Both the position numbers and the translations under genes were made by a program. Positions 25,222 through 34,290 of a stretch of 64,000 nucleotides of DNA are shown piece after piece; position 1 is the stretch's first letter, and each line of letters opens with the position of its first letter. Origin of the DNA: Listeria monocytogenes (GTDB lineage: Bacteria; Bacillota; Bacilli; Lactobacillales; Listeriaceae); assembly GCF_013282665.1 (NCBI RefSeq), contig NZ_CP054041.1, forward strand, positions 2,028,001 through 2,092,000, read 5' to 3'. Below the pieces are notes generated by a model that saw only the letters and a list, made by a program, of their open reading frames with translations, did not search any database and was not told where the DNA came from.

Positions 25222-25719
25222 ATGGCGAATTATATTAATAAAGAAAAGCGCCAAATTGATTTTGATCCATTTGATTTACGGATAATTGCCGTACCAGAAG
25301 TAGTAGCGGTGCAGTTTAAGCCGCGCTCAGAGCATACTTTACTTATTCGTATTGCGGATGTCGGCGCAACCTATCAGCCACTCAAGCACGAATCACTTTT
25401 TGAAGCTATTTTGCCCGTTCACTTTAATGATATTAACGAAGAAGATGATTACTGGGGGCTTAGTGACAAAGAGCAAGCGGAGATGAAACTATTTAACGAG
25501 GTGCACCGCGATTTGATTTATGATTTTGTGGATGAGCACCCAGATTTTACGCAGATTGTTGTCCATTGTCACGCTGGGGTCAGTCGAAGTAGCGCGGTTG
25601 CTATGGGTATTGCGGAACATTTAGGAGATACGGACACGTACGAAAAACTTCAAGTGATAAAACGATACTTACCAAATCCGCGGGTTCTTGCGATTATGCG
25701 GGGCGAAGCGTATTTATAA
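25222..25719 (+). CDS. Dual-specificity/tyrosine phosphatase-like protein
   Basis: 165 residues. VVHCHAGVSRSSAVAMGIAEHLG is the P-loop C-x5-R-S of cysteine phosphatases. An aspartate-containing HFNDINEEDDYWG loop upstream could provide the general acid. The C-terminal YLPNPRVLAIM resembles small bacterial dual-specificity phosphatases. It starts at ATG with AAAAGGGG upstream and ends 36 nt before the glutathione reductase gene, so the two may be co-transcribed. The substrate is unknown. Confidence 0.85.
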   Translation: MANYINKEKRQIDFDPFDLRIIAVPEVVAVQFKPRSEHTLLIRIADVGATYQPLKHESLFEAILPVHFNDINEEDDYWGLSDKEQAEMKLFNEVHRDLIYDFVDEHPDFTQIVVHCHAGVSRSSAVAMGIAEHLGDTDTYEKLQVIKRYLPNPRVLAIMRGEAYL

Positions 25720-25754
25720 AAACGAAAATGAAGAAATGTTAGGAGAGATTTTGT

Positions 25755-27104
25755 ATGGAAAAGCATTATGATTATATTGCGATTGGCGGCGGAAGTGGCG
25801 GAATTGCTTCGATTAATCGCGCAGCCATGCACGGAGCAAAATGTGCATTAATTGAACCAAAATTTTTAGGTGGAACATGTGTAAATGTTGGTTGTGTTCC
25901 AAAAAAAGTCATGTGGTATGGCGCACAAATGAAAGAAGCGATGGATTTATACGCAGATGCTTATGGGTACCAAGTGGACGCGAGCTTTAACTTCCAAAAA
26001 CTAGTCGAAAATCGAGAAGCCTACATTGAACGGATTCGTGGTTCCTACAAAAATGGGCTGGATAATAATAAAGTAGAATGGATTAAAGGTTATGCCGAAT
26101 TTGTCGATGAAAAAACATTACGTGTAAACGGCGAACTAGTAACCGCAGATCATATTTTAATTGCAACAGGCGGCGAACCAGCGCTTCCTTCCATTCCAGG
26201 AGCAGAATTCGGAATCACATCAGATGGTTTTTTTGCATTAAAGGAACTTCCGAAAAAAGTAGCGGTTATTGGTGCGGGCTATATTGCGGTTGAGCTTGCT
26301 GGCGTATTACAACAACTTGGATCTGAAACGCATTTATTCGTACGTAAACATGCACCACTCCGAAATTTCGATCCACTTTTAACAGACACACTAACCGAAA
26401 TTATTGAGCAATCGGATATGACGTTGCATAAGCACGCTGTTCCGCAAAAAGTTGAAAAAAATCCAGATGGTAGCTTGACATTGAGCTTGGAAGATGGCCG
26501 CACAGAAACGGTGGATACACTTATTTGGGCGATTGGACGTAAACCGGTCACCAAAGGTCTTCAAATCGAAAAAGCAGGCGTAGAACTCTTAGAAAGCGGG
26601 CATATCGCTGTAGATAAATTCCAAAATACCAATGTGGATGGGATTTATGCAGTTGGCGATGTAACGGGTCATTATGAATTAACCCCTGTCGCAATTGCAG
26701 CGGGCCGCCGTTTATCAGAACGCCTTTTCAATAACAAAAAAGATGCGCATTTGAACTACGAAAACATTCCAACTGTTGTTTTTAGCCATCCAGCTATCGG
26801 AACGGTCGGTTTAACAGAACCAGAAGCAATCGAAAAATATGGCAAAGAAAATATCAAAGTGTACACTTCAAGCTTTACCTCAATGTACACAGCCATCACA
26901 AACCACCGCGAACCTTGCCGAATGAAATTAATTTGCGAAGGGAAAACAGAGCGTGTCATCGGCTTGCACGGAATTGGTTATGGTGTAGATGAAATGATTC
27001 AAGGATTCGCCGTTGCAATTAATATGGGCGCAACAAAAGCCGATTTTGACAATACAGTCGCTATCCACCCAACAGGATCTGAAGAATTTGTTACAATGAA
27101 ATAG
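25755..27104 (+). CDS. Glutathione-disulfide reductase
   Basis: 449 residues, class I pyridine nucleotide-disulfide oxidoreductase. FAD motif [15 protein letters not shown], redox-active disulfide [20 protein letters not shown] motif [20 protein letters not shown] ribityl motif [18 protein letters not shown], and the dimer-interface HPTGSEEF with the catalytic His-Glu pair. The class keeps glutathione reduced; Listeria makes its own glutathione. It is followed after 28 nt by a phosphoglycerate-mutase-like gene, a likely co-transcript. Confidence 0.93.
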   Translation: MEKHYDYIAIGGGSGGIASINRAAMHGAKCALIEPKFLGGTCVNVGCVPKKVMWYGAQMKEAMDLYADAYGYQVDASFNFQKLVENREAYIERIRGSYKNGLDNNKVEWIKGYAEFVDEKTLRVNGELVTADHILIATGGEPALPSIPGAEFGITSDGFFALKELPKKVAVIGAGYIAVELAGVLQQLGSETHLFVRKHAPLRNFDPLLTDTLTEIIEQSDMTLHKHAVPQKVEKNPDGSLTLSLEDGRTETVDTLIWAIGRKPVTKGLQIEKAGVELLESGHIAVDKFQNTNVDGIYAVGDVTGHYELTPVAIAAGRRLSERLFNNKKDAHLNYENIPTVVFSHPAIGTVGLTEPEAIEKYGKENIKVYTSSFTSMYTAITNHREPCRMKLICEGKTERVIGLHGIGYGVDEMIQGFAVAINMGATKADFDNTVAIHPTGSEEFVTMK

Positions 27105-27132
27105 AAAACAACGATGGAGGAGGAAGTACGTA

Positions 27133-27807
27133 ATGGGAAAAAAATTATCTCTTTATTTTGTAAGACATGGTCAAACCTACTTAAATAAAAACTTGCGCAT
27201 GCAAGGCTGGGCTGATACACCACTGACACCAGAAGGAATTGAAATAGTCAAAGAAAGTGGTCGCGGACTTGCAGAAACGGAATTCGTTGCAGCTTATTCA
27301 AGCGACTTACACCGCACAATCGCGACAGCAGGGCATTTACTAAAAGAAAATAAACACGCATTCGGCTTAACGCTTGAACCATTAAGTGAATTTCGGGAAA
27401 CTTTCTTCGGCTCTTATGAAGGTGAAAAAGGCGATGTTGCCTGGAACGAAATTGCGCATCATATGGGTTATGCGAATCAAGAAGAACTATTTAAAAATGC
27501 CGATGTACGCGAAACAATGAATGGTACAAAAGCAGCTGACCCAACAGGAGATGCGGAAGATTTCATGACATTTTGGACACGTGTAGAACAAGGTTTCTTG
27601 CATGTTATCAATCGTCATCGCGAAACTGGTGGTAACGTTCTTATCGTCGCTCACGGAAATACCATCCGGAACATTGTTCACGAACTCGAACCATCTATGG
27701 ACGAAGCGGTTATCCTAGACAATGCGAGTGTCACTGTACTAGCTTACGAAAACGGCTTATTCAAATTAGAACGTTTAAATGACACTTCCCATTTTAAAAA
27801 AGCATAG
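27133..27807 (+). CDS. Histidine phosphatase (phosphoglycerate mutase-like) protein
   Basis: 224 residues. FVRHGQTYLN is the RHG phosphohistidine motif. AYSSDLHRTIATA carries the second conserved Arg. IVAHGNTIRN provides the second catalytic His. The length and the FFGSYEGEKG motif fit a broad-specificity phosphatase or cofactor-dependent mutase; EGEKG resembles the PhoE/YhfR subgroup. AGGAGG precedes the ATG. A bidirectional terminator separates it from the convergent permease gene. Confidence 0.88.
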   Translation: MGKKLSLYFVRHGQTYLNKNLRMQGWADTPLTPEGIEIVKESGRGLAETEFVAAYSSDLHRTIATAGHLLKENKHAFGLTLEPLSEFRETFFGSYEGEKGDVAWNEIAHHMGYANQEELFKNADVRETMNGTKAADPTGDAEDFMTFWTRVEQGFLHVINRHRETGGNVLIVAHGNTIRNIVHELEPSMDEAVILDNASVTVLAYENGLFKLERLNDTSHFKKA

Positions 27808-27808
27808 A

Positions 27809-27851
27809 AAAAACGAGCTTTAGGAACTAGTTTCCCAAAGCTCGTTTTTTT
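27809..27851. terminator. Bidirectional terminator
   Basis: AAACGAGCTTT and AAAGCTCGTTT form a stem with A and T runs on its flanks. It is shared by the mutase-like gene (plus) and the AI-2E permease gene (minus). Confidence 0.85.
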
Positions 27852-28986
27852 ATTCTTTCGGTGTATCCGGATCAGGAAGGTTATTATCAATCGCCAGCTG
27901 ACCTCGCCGCAATTTAATTAAACGATTAACGTTCACGATAATTGTTTTCACAACCGCATAAAGTGGAACACCTAAAATCATTCCGAAGATTCCTGCTAAG
28001 TTTCCAGCTACAATCAAGATAATGATAATAGTTAATGGGTGAATCGATAATGATTTCCCCATAATATATGGAGAAAGCAAGTTAGAATCAATTTGTTGCA
28101 CAATCGTTACGACAACAATGACAAGTAATGCTTGGACTGGAGAGGTGAATAACGCTACGATAACCGCGGGAGCTGCTCCAAGGAAAGGTCCAAGGTAAGG
28201 AATAATATTCGTCGCACCAGCAATGAATCCGAAAAGAAGGGCATAAGGTTGACCAATAATTAAGTACCCAATGAAAGTAAATAAACCAACAAACATACAA
28301 TCAATCGCTTGTGAACTGATGTAAGTGGAAATGGTTTTATTCATTTCTTTAATAATTTGTTTTGCTTCAGAACGAATACCTGCTGGGAAAAATTTTCCAG
28401 AGGACTCAACGAACTTATGGCCATCTTTAAACATATAAAAGACGATAAATGGTACAGTTACAAGAATCATGACAAAACTAGAGACAAAAGAGATAATAGC
28501 TCCAAAACTAGAAGCAACCCCGTCAACGACCACAGACATGATTTTTGGTAAGGAAATGTTGAGCTTCTCAAGTTCTTGTTTTATGTCTAGATCTTTTAGT
28601 GCAGAATTATTCGAGAGACCTTGCAACCATTTCTCAAAATCTTGCCAGTAACCTGGTATTGCTTTTGCAAGTTCAGCTACTTGGTCAGCAAGCGTTGGAC
28701 CGAGTTGCATTACCGCAAGAACAACAAGCGTGATAAAAGCAATAAAAATTAAAATAACGCTCAAAAGTCGAGGTACTTTCCTTTTTTCTAAAAATAATAC
28801 GAGCGGGTTAAATAAATAGAATAGAAACCCTGCGACCAAAATCGGCATAAATAATGTAGAAACAATGATGCCAATTGGTGAAAATATGTACTTCATTTGT
28901 AATAGAACAAACAAAATGGCTACAACCGCTAAAATTTCAATTGTCCAAAAAAATAATTTACTATCTCGAAAACGTGAAAACTTCAA
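27850..28986 (-). CDS. AI-2E/YtvI-family membrane permease
   Basis: 378 residues starting at TTG with AAGGGGAG upstream. Two membrane segments lie near 13-60, a soluble region with DLDIKQELEKLNI in the middle, and five more segments in the C-terminal half including GFIAGATNIIPYLGPFLGAAPAVI and IVQQIDSNLLSPYIMGKSLSIHPL, the most conserved signature of the family. Family members export autoinducer-2, Na+/H+ or other small molecules. The substrate here is open. The gene stands alone, divergent from the GntR/YtrA unit. Confidence 0.88.
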   Translation of the reverse strand: MKFSRFRDSKLFFWTIEILAVVAILFVLLQMKYIFSPIGIIVSTLFMPILVAGFLFYLFNPLVLFLEKRKVPRLLSVILIFIAFITLVVLAVMQLGPTLADQVAELAKAIPGYWQDFEKWLQGLSNNSALKDLDIKQELEKLNISLPKIMSVVVDGVASSFGAIISFVSSFVMILVTVPFIVFYMFKDGHKFVESSGKFFPAGIRSEAKQIIKEMNKTISTYISSQAIDCMFVGLFTFIGYLIIGQPYALLFGFIAGATNIIPYLGPFLGAAPAVIVALFTSPVQALLVIVVVTIVQQIDSNLLSPYIMGKSLSIHPLTIIIILIVAGNLAGIFGMILGVPLYAVVKTIIVNVNRLIKLRRGQLAIDNNLPDPDTPKE

Positions 28987-29067
28987 ATTCTCCCCTTCTT
29001 TCTAAAACCTTATTGATAAATTTTATAGTACCATTAACTGCTTTAAATAGCCACTGAATTACTACTA

Positions 29068-29096
29068 TTGACGTTTCGATATATGTGTTATACAAT
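29068..29096 (+). promoter_or_regulatory. Promoter of the GntR/YtrA-like operon
   Basis: TTGACG (29068-29073) and TACAAT (29091-29096) are 17 nt apart, 31 nt before the ATG. Confidence 0.8.
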
Positions 29097-29105
29097 ATGT
29101 ATAAC
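29087..29105 (+). promoter_or_regulatory. Palindromic operator over the -10 region
   Basis: GTTATAC-AATAT-GTATAAC is a perfect 7-bp inverted repeat covering the -10 box. It is the natural operator for the YtrA-type repressor encoded next, so autorepression is expected. Confidence 0.65.
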
Positions 29106-29126
29106 AGTTGAGGGAGAGGTGTTTCT

Positions 29127-29519
29127 ATGTTGCTTGCTATAGATCTTCAGTCAGATGAACCGATTTACACACAAATATGCAATCAAATCATTGAAGGTAT
29201 GGCGAAACGGGAACTTTTACCAGGAGATAAATTACCTTCTGTTCGAAGTTTAGGCGCAGATATTGGTATTAATTTTCATACAGTAAACAAGGCCTACCAA
29301 ATTTTAAAACAAGAAGGATTTATTCAAATACATCGTCAAAAAGGAGTAGTAATTCATCCAGATGGCGTAGCTAAGGCGGATGAGTTATTTTTTGCTAAAT
29401 TACAAACGAAACTAAAGCCACTCATCGCGGAATCGGTTGTGCGCGGTGTTACTGAAGAGAAGTGGCTCGAAGTAAGTAAGGCTATTTTTGACGAAATGCA
29501 TGGACGGAGAGTGGAGTAG
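29127..29519 (+). CDS. GntR-family regulator, YtrA subfamily
   Basis: 130 residues. The winged helix is SDEPIYTQICNQIIEGMAKRELLPGDKLPSVRSLGADIGINFHTVNKAYQILKQEGFI. The short C-terminal tail of about 60 residues lacks an effector domain, as in YtrA. Such regulators usually repress ABC transporter or membrane-protein operons in response to cell-wall antibiotics. It overlaps none but lies 2 nt before the downstream membrane-protein gene. The palindrome over its promoter supports autorepression. Confidence 0.9.
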   Translation: MLLAIDLQSDEPIYTQICNQIIEGMAKRELLPGDKLPSVRSLGADIGINFHTVNKAYQILKQEGFIQIHRQKGVVIHPDGVAKADELFFAKLQTKLKPLIAESVVRGVTEEKWLEVSKAIFDEMHGRRVE

Positions 29520-29521
29520 AA

Positions 29522-30625
29522 ATGGAAATTATCATTTATATTTTTGTCAGTATTGCTATCATTTCACTGCAAGCAATAACCCCTTTTGTAATAAGAAAAT
29601 CAGAATGTTTCGGAGTAAATGTTGGCGAACGTGCTAACCGGAATGCAGAATTAACACAACTAAAAAAACAATATGTTGGGCAAGTGGTTTTGTGGACCTC
29701 TTTCGTTGCTATTATCGGAATCGCATTAATTCAAGGCTTTCATTCGAGTGAGAATATGCAAGCGGGTATTTTTATTGCTTCGATGTTTGGGCAATTAATC
29801 GTTTCTTTTGTTATTTATTATCGCTTTCACCACACAACTTTACAGTGGAAAAGAGATAAAATAGAGGCGGGAGAAATCTCGACTAATTCTATCATAATGG
29901 TAGACACTAGTTTTCATCGCAGAAAAATGGTTATCTCGTATACGTGGTTTGTCGTGCCACTACTTATCTTTATTATTACGCTTGCAATTACAGTCGTTTT
30001 TTATCCAGTAGCTCCTGCTGATTTTCCAATCCATTTTGATATGAGTGGGGCAGTAACGAATACGGTTGCAAAATCACCGAGAGTCGTGTTGCTATTACCA
30101 ATGATGCAGCTAGGAATGATTGCGTTATTTATCTTTATTAATTTTGTTATTGCTAGGAGCAAACAATCCGTAGAGAACGAAAACCCTACTGATTCATTAA
30201 AACGGGGCCTCCTATTTAGACAGATTTCTAGTAAAGCTATGTTAATTATGTGTACGATTATGGTAATTGATTTTCTCATTATGCAAGTAGTCACTTTACT
30301 AGCACTTCCAGCTGAATGGATGATGACAACGATAATTATCTCCGTTGTTTTGATTCTGTTTGGAACCGTACTTCTTGCTGTGAAAGTAGGGCAAGGCGGT
30401 AGCAGACTTAAATTTGCTGACCAACCTGATGGTGTCAATAAACCAATTCGGGATGATGATTCTTTTTGGAAAGCAGGCGTTATTTATTTTAACCGAAATG
30501 ATCCAGCTTTGTTTGTAGAAAAACGCTTTGGGATTGGCTGGACGATTAACACAGCTCGCCCTGTTGCTTGGTTATCTTTTGTCATTATTATCGCTGTAAT
30601 TATTCTTATTAGCATCTTGTTTTAA
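29522..30625 (+). CDS. DUF1648/DUF5808-type membrane protein
   Basis: 367 residues with about seven membrane segments. The N-terminal region CFGVNVGERANRNAELTQLKKQYVGQVV and the middle DFPIHFDMSGAVTNTVAKSPRVVLLLPMMQLGMI carry the DUF1648 motif (P-x-H-F-x-x-G). The C-terminus has RDDSFWKAGVIYFNRNDPALFVEKRFGIGWTINTARP, the DUF5808 pattern. These proteins are usually found with YtrA-type or other autorepressors, and SdpI, an immunity protein, shares DUF1648. A role in membrane or antimicrobial stress is inference. Confidence 0.85.
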   Translation: MEIIIYIFVSIAIISLQAITPFVIRKSECFGVNVGERANRNAELTQLKKQYVGQVVLWTSFVAIIGIALIQGFHSSENMQAGIFIASMFGQLIVSFVIYYRFHHTTLQWKRDKIEAGEISTNSIIMVDTSFHRRKMVISYTWFVVPLLIFIITLAITVVFYPVAPADFPIHFDMSGAVTNTVAKSPRVVLLLPMMQLGMIALFIFINFVIARSKQSVENENPTDSLKRGLLFRQISSKAMLIMCTIMVIDFLIMQVVTLLALPAEWMMTTIIISVVLILFGTVLLAVKVGQGGSRLKFADQPDGVNKPIRDDDSFWKAGVIYFNRNDPALFVEKRFGIGWTINTARPVAWLSFVIIIAVIILISILF

Positions 30626-30644
30626 CATGCCATCAGACGGGTAT
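30619..30644 (+). promoter_or_regulatory. SigB promoter of the GyrI-like gene
   Basis: GTTTTA (30619-30624), a 14-nt spacer and GGGTAT (30639-30644) match the SigB consensus. The site overlaps the stop of the preceding gene. Confidence 0.8.
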
Positions 30645-30712
30645 TTATCATATGGTATACAGATAAATAAATTAGCTTGTATGAGATGCTTTTTGTGAAG
30701 GAGTAGATAATC

Positions 30713-31216
30713 ATGGCAATTAGATTGAAGCGACTGGAGGAATGGGAAGGATTCACTGGTATTGCGCTCGTTCGAGAAGGTCTTAAAACAGAAGCTCTTC
30801 ATACAGAAATAAAAACAGCCTTCAAAGAAATGCTTCAACTTGCGCGAGAACTAGATGATTTTTCCAAACAAAAAACGTTTTATGGTATTTCTGTCCATAA
30901 TATAGAAGACGGAATTACTCATTATTCGGTAATTCCAGTGGAACAAAAATATCCTCATTTACAAGAACCTCTTGAGTGGATTGAAGTTCCAGCTCATACG
31001 TATTTTGTAGCAGAGCATATTAGGGATACTGACCTAACTGAAAGCTACGAAGAAATTGCCATAGCCATTCAAGAAAAAAATTACAAACCATATATTACAG
31101 CGAACAACCCCGTTTTTGACCCACTACCATTCAAATTGGAAGTGTATACGAAACAAGGAAGCAACGAAGCAAATATCGAAATTAGGATTCCTGTCGTAAA
31201 AGAATTGCATACGTAA
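30713..31216 (+). CDS. GyrI-like/AraC effector-binding-domain protein
   Basis: 167 residues. The fold order MAIRLKRLEEWEGFTGIALVREGL, TFYGISVHNIEDGITHYSVIPV, WIEVPAHTYFVAEH and PLPFKLEVYTKQGSNEANIEIRIPV is that of the stand-alone SRPBCC/GyrI-like ligand-binding domain (SOUL/GyrI superfamily). Such proteins bind small molecules and some hydrolyse xenobiotics. A SigB-type promoter lies 69 nt upstream, so stress induction is likely. AAGGAG precedes the ATG. Confidence 0.8.
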   Translation: MAIRLKRLEEWEGFTGIALVREGLKTEALHTEIKTAFKEMLQLARELDDFSKQKTFYGISVHNIEDGITHYSVIPVEQKYPHLQEPLEWIEVPAHTYFVAEHIRDTDLTESYEEIAIAIQEKNYKPYITANNPVFDPLPFKLEVYTKQGSNEANIEIRIPVVKELHT

Positions 31217-31219
31217 GAA

Positions 31220-31251
31220 GAAGCCTGGGACTTTTGTTCTGGGCTTTTTTA
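31220..31251 (+). terminator. Rho-independent terminator
   Basis: AAGCCTGGGAC pairs with the T/C/G-rich TTCTGGGCTT and is followed by TTTTTT. Confidence 0.65.
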
Positions 31252-31274
31252 TACTAGCAAGCTGTTTTTGAGTA

Positions 31275-31283
31275 TGCTATAAT
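31275..31283 (+). promoter_or_regulatory. Extended -10 promoter of the formate/nitrite transporter gene
   Basis: TGC-TATAAT (TG at 31275-31276, TATAAT at 31278-31283) forms an extended -10 box. No good -35 is seen. Confidence 0.5.
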
Positions 31284-31329
31284 AAAAACGCTATTTTGTG
31301 ATTATTTTAACAAGAAGGAAGGGATTCAT

Positions 31330-32142
31330 GTGGGATATTACAGCCCGCAGGAAGTAACAGAGATTACGATTGAAAAAGGGACCCAAAAAGCAAATTCAAG
31401 TACATTAACACTTGTTTTGCTAGGCTTTTTAGGTGGAGCTTTTATATCTCTTGGTTACTTATTATACATACGTGCAGTAGGAACAATGCCTCACGAATGG
31501 GGGAGCTTTGCAACGCTTATCGGCGCCAGTCTTTTTCCAGTCGGCCTCGTTTGTATTTTGCTCGGTGGAGGAGAATTAATTACTGGCAACATGATGGCTG
31601 TTGCGATTGCTTGGTACGACAAAAAAATCTCCTTCCAACAATTACTTAGAAACTGGGCAATTGTGTCCGTCATGAACTTAGTGGGTGCATTTTTTGTCGC
31701 TTATTTCTTCGGACATTTCGTTGGCTTAACAGAAGGCGATTTCTTACCAAAAACGCTAGCTACAGCTGGTGCAAAAATTAAAGATCCTTTCTGGGTTGCT
31801 TTTGTTTCTGGAATTGGCTGTAACTGGTTTGTAGGGATTGCTGTATGGCTTTGCTACGCGGCAAAAGACTTCGCAGGAAAAATTCTTGGTATTTGGTTCC
31901 CGGTTATGGCATTTGTAGCTATCGGATTTCAGCACGTTGTCGCCAATATGTTTATTATCCCAGCTGCGATTTTCGCGGGTTACTATTCATGGGCGGATTT
32001 CATTTGGAACGTCATCCCAGTTTACTTAGGAAATGTAGTTGGCGGAGCAGTTTTTGTTAGCTTATTCTACTTCCTTGCTTATAAGAAAAATGCGCCTAAA
32101 AAGGTAAAAGAAGAAATACATCAACCAATTGAAGAAAGTTAA
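31330..32142 (+). CDS. Formate/nitrite transporter (FocA/NirC family)
   Basis: 270 residues from a GTG behind AGAAGGAAGGG. Six membrane segments with the family motifs GGAFISLGYLLYI, GGGELITGNMMAVAIAW, SGIGCNWFVGIAVWLCYAAKDF and FPVMAFVAIGFQHVVANMFIIPAAI (the conserved His in the channel). FocA/NirC proteins form pentameric anion channels for formate, nitrite or hydrosulfide. It stands alone. Confidence 0.92.
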   Translation: MGYYSPQEVTEITIEKGTQKANSSTLTLVLLGFLGGAFISLGYLLYIRAVGTMPHEWGSFATLIGASLFPVGLVCILLGGGELITGNMMAVAIAWYDKKISFQQLLRNWAIVSVMNLVGAFFVAYFFGHFVGLTEGDFLPKTLATAGAKIKDPFWVAFVSGIGCNWFVGIAVWLCYAAKDFAGKILGIWFPVMAFVAIGFQHVVANMFIIPAAIFAGYYSWADFIWNVIPVYLGNVVGGAVFVSLFYFLAYKKNAPKKVKEEIHQPIEES

Positions 32143-32210
32143 GACCAAAAAGCTAGTTACAATCGATGTAGCTAGCTTTTTTTGAAAAAAATTAAAGTTT
32201 TTTAGAGACT

Positions 32211-32236
32211 GTTCTCGTTCCCGCCATGTTGGGATA
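32211..32236 (+). promoter_or_regulatory. Possible SigB promoter of the succinate-semialdehyde dehydrogenase gene
   Basis: GTTCTC (32211-32216), 14 nt, and GGGATA (32231-32236). The -10 fits SigB, the -35 has a mismatch (C for T), and the leader would be about 127 nt. From memory, lmo0913 of L. monocytogenes is reported as SigB-dependent. Confidence 0.4.
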
Positions 32237-32371
32237 GAATGACTTTTTCCAAAAATCATTTTGCCAGTTGGAAAGGAAAATCCTGATTAAATTTTTCGAT
32301 TTGTGGAAAACACTATTATAAGATAAGCAACAAGAGCTCGTGCAGAAAAATTTTTTTGAGGAGTGGTATTT

Positions 32372-33838
32372 TTGAGTATTAAAGAAACAGCCTTACCAAA
32401 AGTTCAAACAAAATTATTTATTAATGGAAAATGGACGGATGGAGATAATAAAGAAATAAAAGATATTGTAAACCCAGCAAACGGAGAAGTTATTGCTAAA
32501 ATCGCCCAAGCTGGACCAAACGAAACCAAAAAAGCCATTAAAGCTGCAAAAGAGGCATTTCCTGATTGGGCAAAAATGGAACTACCTGATCGCGTCAAAT
32601 TATTACACAAAATTGCCGATTTAATGGAAGAAAAAGCAGATACATTAGCAAAAATTATGACGCTTGAACAAGGTAAACCGCTAAAAGAATCAAAAGGAGA
32701 AGTGCTAACTGGCGCAGAAAATTTCCGATTCGCTGCAGAAGAAGCAAGAAGATTATATGGTGAAACTATCCCAGCGCCAAATAATCATGCGTTTATCGTG
32801 AAAAAACAACCTATTGGCGTAGTTGCGGCTATTACACCGTGGAATTTTCCAGGTGGTATGGTGACGCGGAAACTTGCACCAGCGCTTGCAACAGGAAATA
32901 CAATTGTATTAAAACCTTCCGGAGATACGCCACTTTCTGCCCTAGCTATCTTCGAGATTTTTGAAGAAGCCGGCTTGCCAAAAGGTGTGGCTAATATTGT
33001 TATGGGTAGTTCCAAAGAAATCGGCGAAACGTTAACTGACAGTGATGATGTTCGTAAACTAACTTTCACTGGCTCCACGAAAGTCGGTCAAACACTATTC
33101 AAACAATCAGCCGAAACACTGAAAAAAATCTCACTCGAACTTGGTGGACATGCGCCATTTATCGTATTTGATGATGCGAACCTGGATGCTGCTGTAAATG
33201 ATTTAGTTGCCGCAAAATTCCGTAATAACGGTCAAGTATGCGTATCGCCGAACCGAATTTTCGTTGCCAAAGAAATCAAAGAAAAATTCACTAAGGCGCT
33301 AGTTGCTAAAGTAGAACAACTAAAAGTAGGTAACGGTTTAGATGATGTGAATGTTGGTCCACTTATCCGCGAAGATGCGATAGACAAAATCGACAAACAG
33401 CTTAAAAATGCAACAGATAAAGGTGCCAAAGTCCTAACTGGCGGCGGTCGTTTAACAGGTTCCGACTATGACCAAGGGAACTTCTACAAACCAACTGTCT
33501 TAGATAATGTTACTCGTGAAATGGACATTTTTTATGAGGAAACATTTGGTCCAGTAATCCCGCTCATCACATTTGAAACGGAAGACGAAGCTATCGAAAT
33601 GGCGAATGACAGCGAATTTGGTCTTGCTTCCTATTTCTACACAAAAGACTTAGCTCGCGTAGAAAAAGTAGGCGCGGCGCTCGAATATGGGATGGTTGGT
33701 GCAAACGAAATTGCGATTTCTAACCCAGAAACTCCATTTGGCGGTGTGAAGCATTCTGGTTTCGGTCGCGAAAACGGCCACTACGGAATGGAAGAATACA
33801 TCCAAGTGAAATTCATTAACTTGAAATATCGTGACTAA
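32372..33838 (+). CDS. gabD: Succinate-semialdehyde dehydrogenase
   Basis: 488 residues from the TTG at 32372, 8 nt after GAGGAG; an in-frame GTG at 32363 overlaps the ribosome site. NAD(P)-dependent aldehyde dehydrogenase: cofactor loop TPWNFPGGMVTRKLAPALATGN, catalytic general base in LELGGHAPFIVF, nucleophilic Cys in NNGQVCVSPNR, and the closing EETFGPVIPLITFETEDEA. The EGD-e homologue (lmo0913) is assigned to the GABA shunt, which helps acid resistance together with glutamate decarboxylase. A long leader precedes it. A terminator follows. Confidence 0.93.
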   Translation: MSIKETALPKVQTKLFINGKWTDGDNKEIKDIVNPANGEVIAKIAQAGPNETKKAIKAAKEAFPDWAKMELPDRVKLLHKIADLMEEKADTLAKIMTLEQGKPLKESKGEVLTGAENFRFAAEEARRLYGETIPAPNNHAFIVKKQPIGVVAAITPWNFPGGMVTRKLAPALATGNTIVLKPSGDTPLSALAIFEIFEEAGLPKGVANIVMGSSKEIGETLTDSDDVRKLTFTGSTKVGQTLFKQSAETLKKISLELGGHAPFIVFDDANLDAAVNDLVAAKFRNNGQVCVSPNRIFVAKEIKEKFTKALVAKVEQLKVGNGLDDVNVGPLIREDAIDKIDKQLKNATDKGAKVLTGGGRLTGSDYDQGNFYKPTVLDNVTREMDIFYEETFGPVIPLITFETEDEAIEMANDSEFGLASYFYTKDLARVEKVGAALEYGMVGANEIAISNPETPFGGVKHSGFGRENGHYGMEEYIQVKFINLKYRD

Positions 33839-33849
33839 CACAAATTATT

Positions 33850-33888
33850 AAGAAACTCCTTCGCTTCAAGCGGAGGGGTTCTTTTTTA
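33850..33888 (+). terminator. Rho-independent terminator
   Basis: AAGAAACTCCT and AGGGGTTCTT form a stem followed by a T run. Confidence 0.75.
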
Positions 33889-33920
33889 TGCAGTTTCCTA
33901 CCAGTAGGAAAAAAACATAT

Positions 33921-33935
33921 TTGTAAGCGGATTCA
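33921..33935 (+). promoter_or_regulatory. Perfect cre site over the promoter of the PTS operon
   Basis: TTGTAAGCGGATTCA matches WTGNAANCGNWNNCW in every fixed position. Its first six bases serve as the -35 box, 17 nt before TATAAT at 33944-33949. CcpA binding would directly block RNA polymerase. Confidence 0.85.
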
Positions 33936-33949
33936 GCCATTTATATAAT
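33921..33949 (+). promoter_or_regulatory. Sigma-A promoter of the beta-glucoside PTS operon
   Basis: TTGTAA (33921-33926), 17 nt, TATAAT (33944-33949), 31 nt before the first coding start. Confidence 0.7.
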
Positions 33950-33980
33950 AAAAGTAAGTTAAGGAAAGGGAGGATACAAA

Positions 33981-34286
33981 ATGAAAAACATTTTACTCAT
34001 TTGTGGGTCAGGAGCTTCAAGTGGATTCATGGCGGCAGCAATAAGAAAAGCAGCAAAAAAACGTGGAGAACAAGTGACGGTGAAAGCAGCCAGTGAGTCA
34101 CAAATAGATGAAAGAATTAATGAAATTGATTACTTATTAATCGGGCCACACTTAGCTTATATGCTGGATGACTTAAAACAAAAAGTAGCCGATAAAAATG
34201 TTTTAGTATCAATTATTCCGCAAGCAACTTATGGCACACTTAACGGTGAAAAAGCACTCGATCTCATTTTAACTATGGAGGGATAA
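33981..34286 (+). CDS. PTS cellobiose/lactose-family IIB component
   Basis: 101 residues. NILLICGSGASSGFMAAAI is the phosphocysteine loop; Cys8 is the phosphorylated residue of this family. The rest follows the IIBcel fold with a closing ISIIPQATYGTLNGEKALDLIL. AAGGAAAGGGAGG precedes the ATG. It is the first gene of an IIB-IIC-IIA, glucosidase and regulator operon, read from a CcpA-controlled promoter. Confidence 0.93.
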   Translation: MKNILLICGSGASSGFMAAAIRKAAKKRGEQVTVKAASESQIDERINEIDYLLIGPHLAYMLDDLKQKVADKNVLVSIIPQATYGTLNGEKALDLILTMEG

Positions 34287-34290
34287 CACG

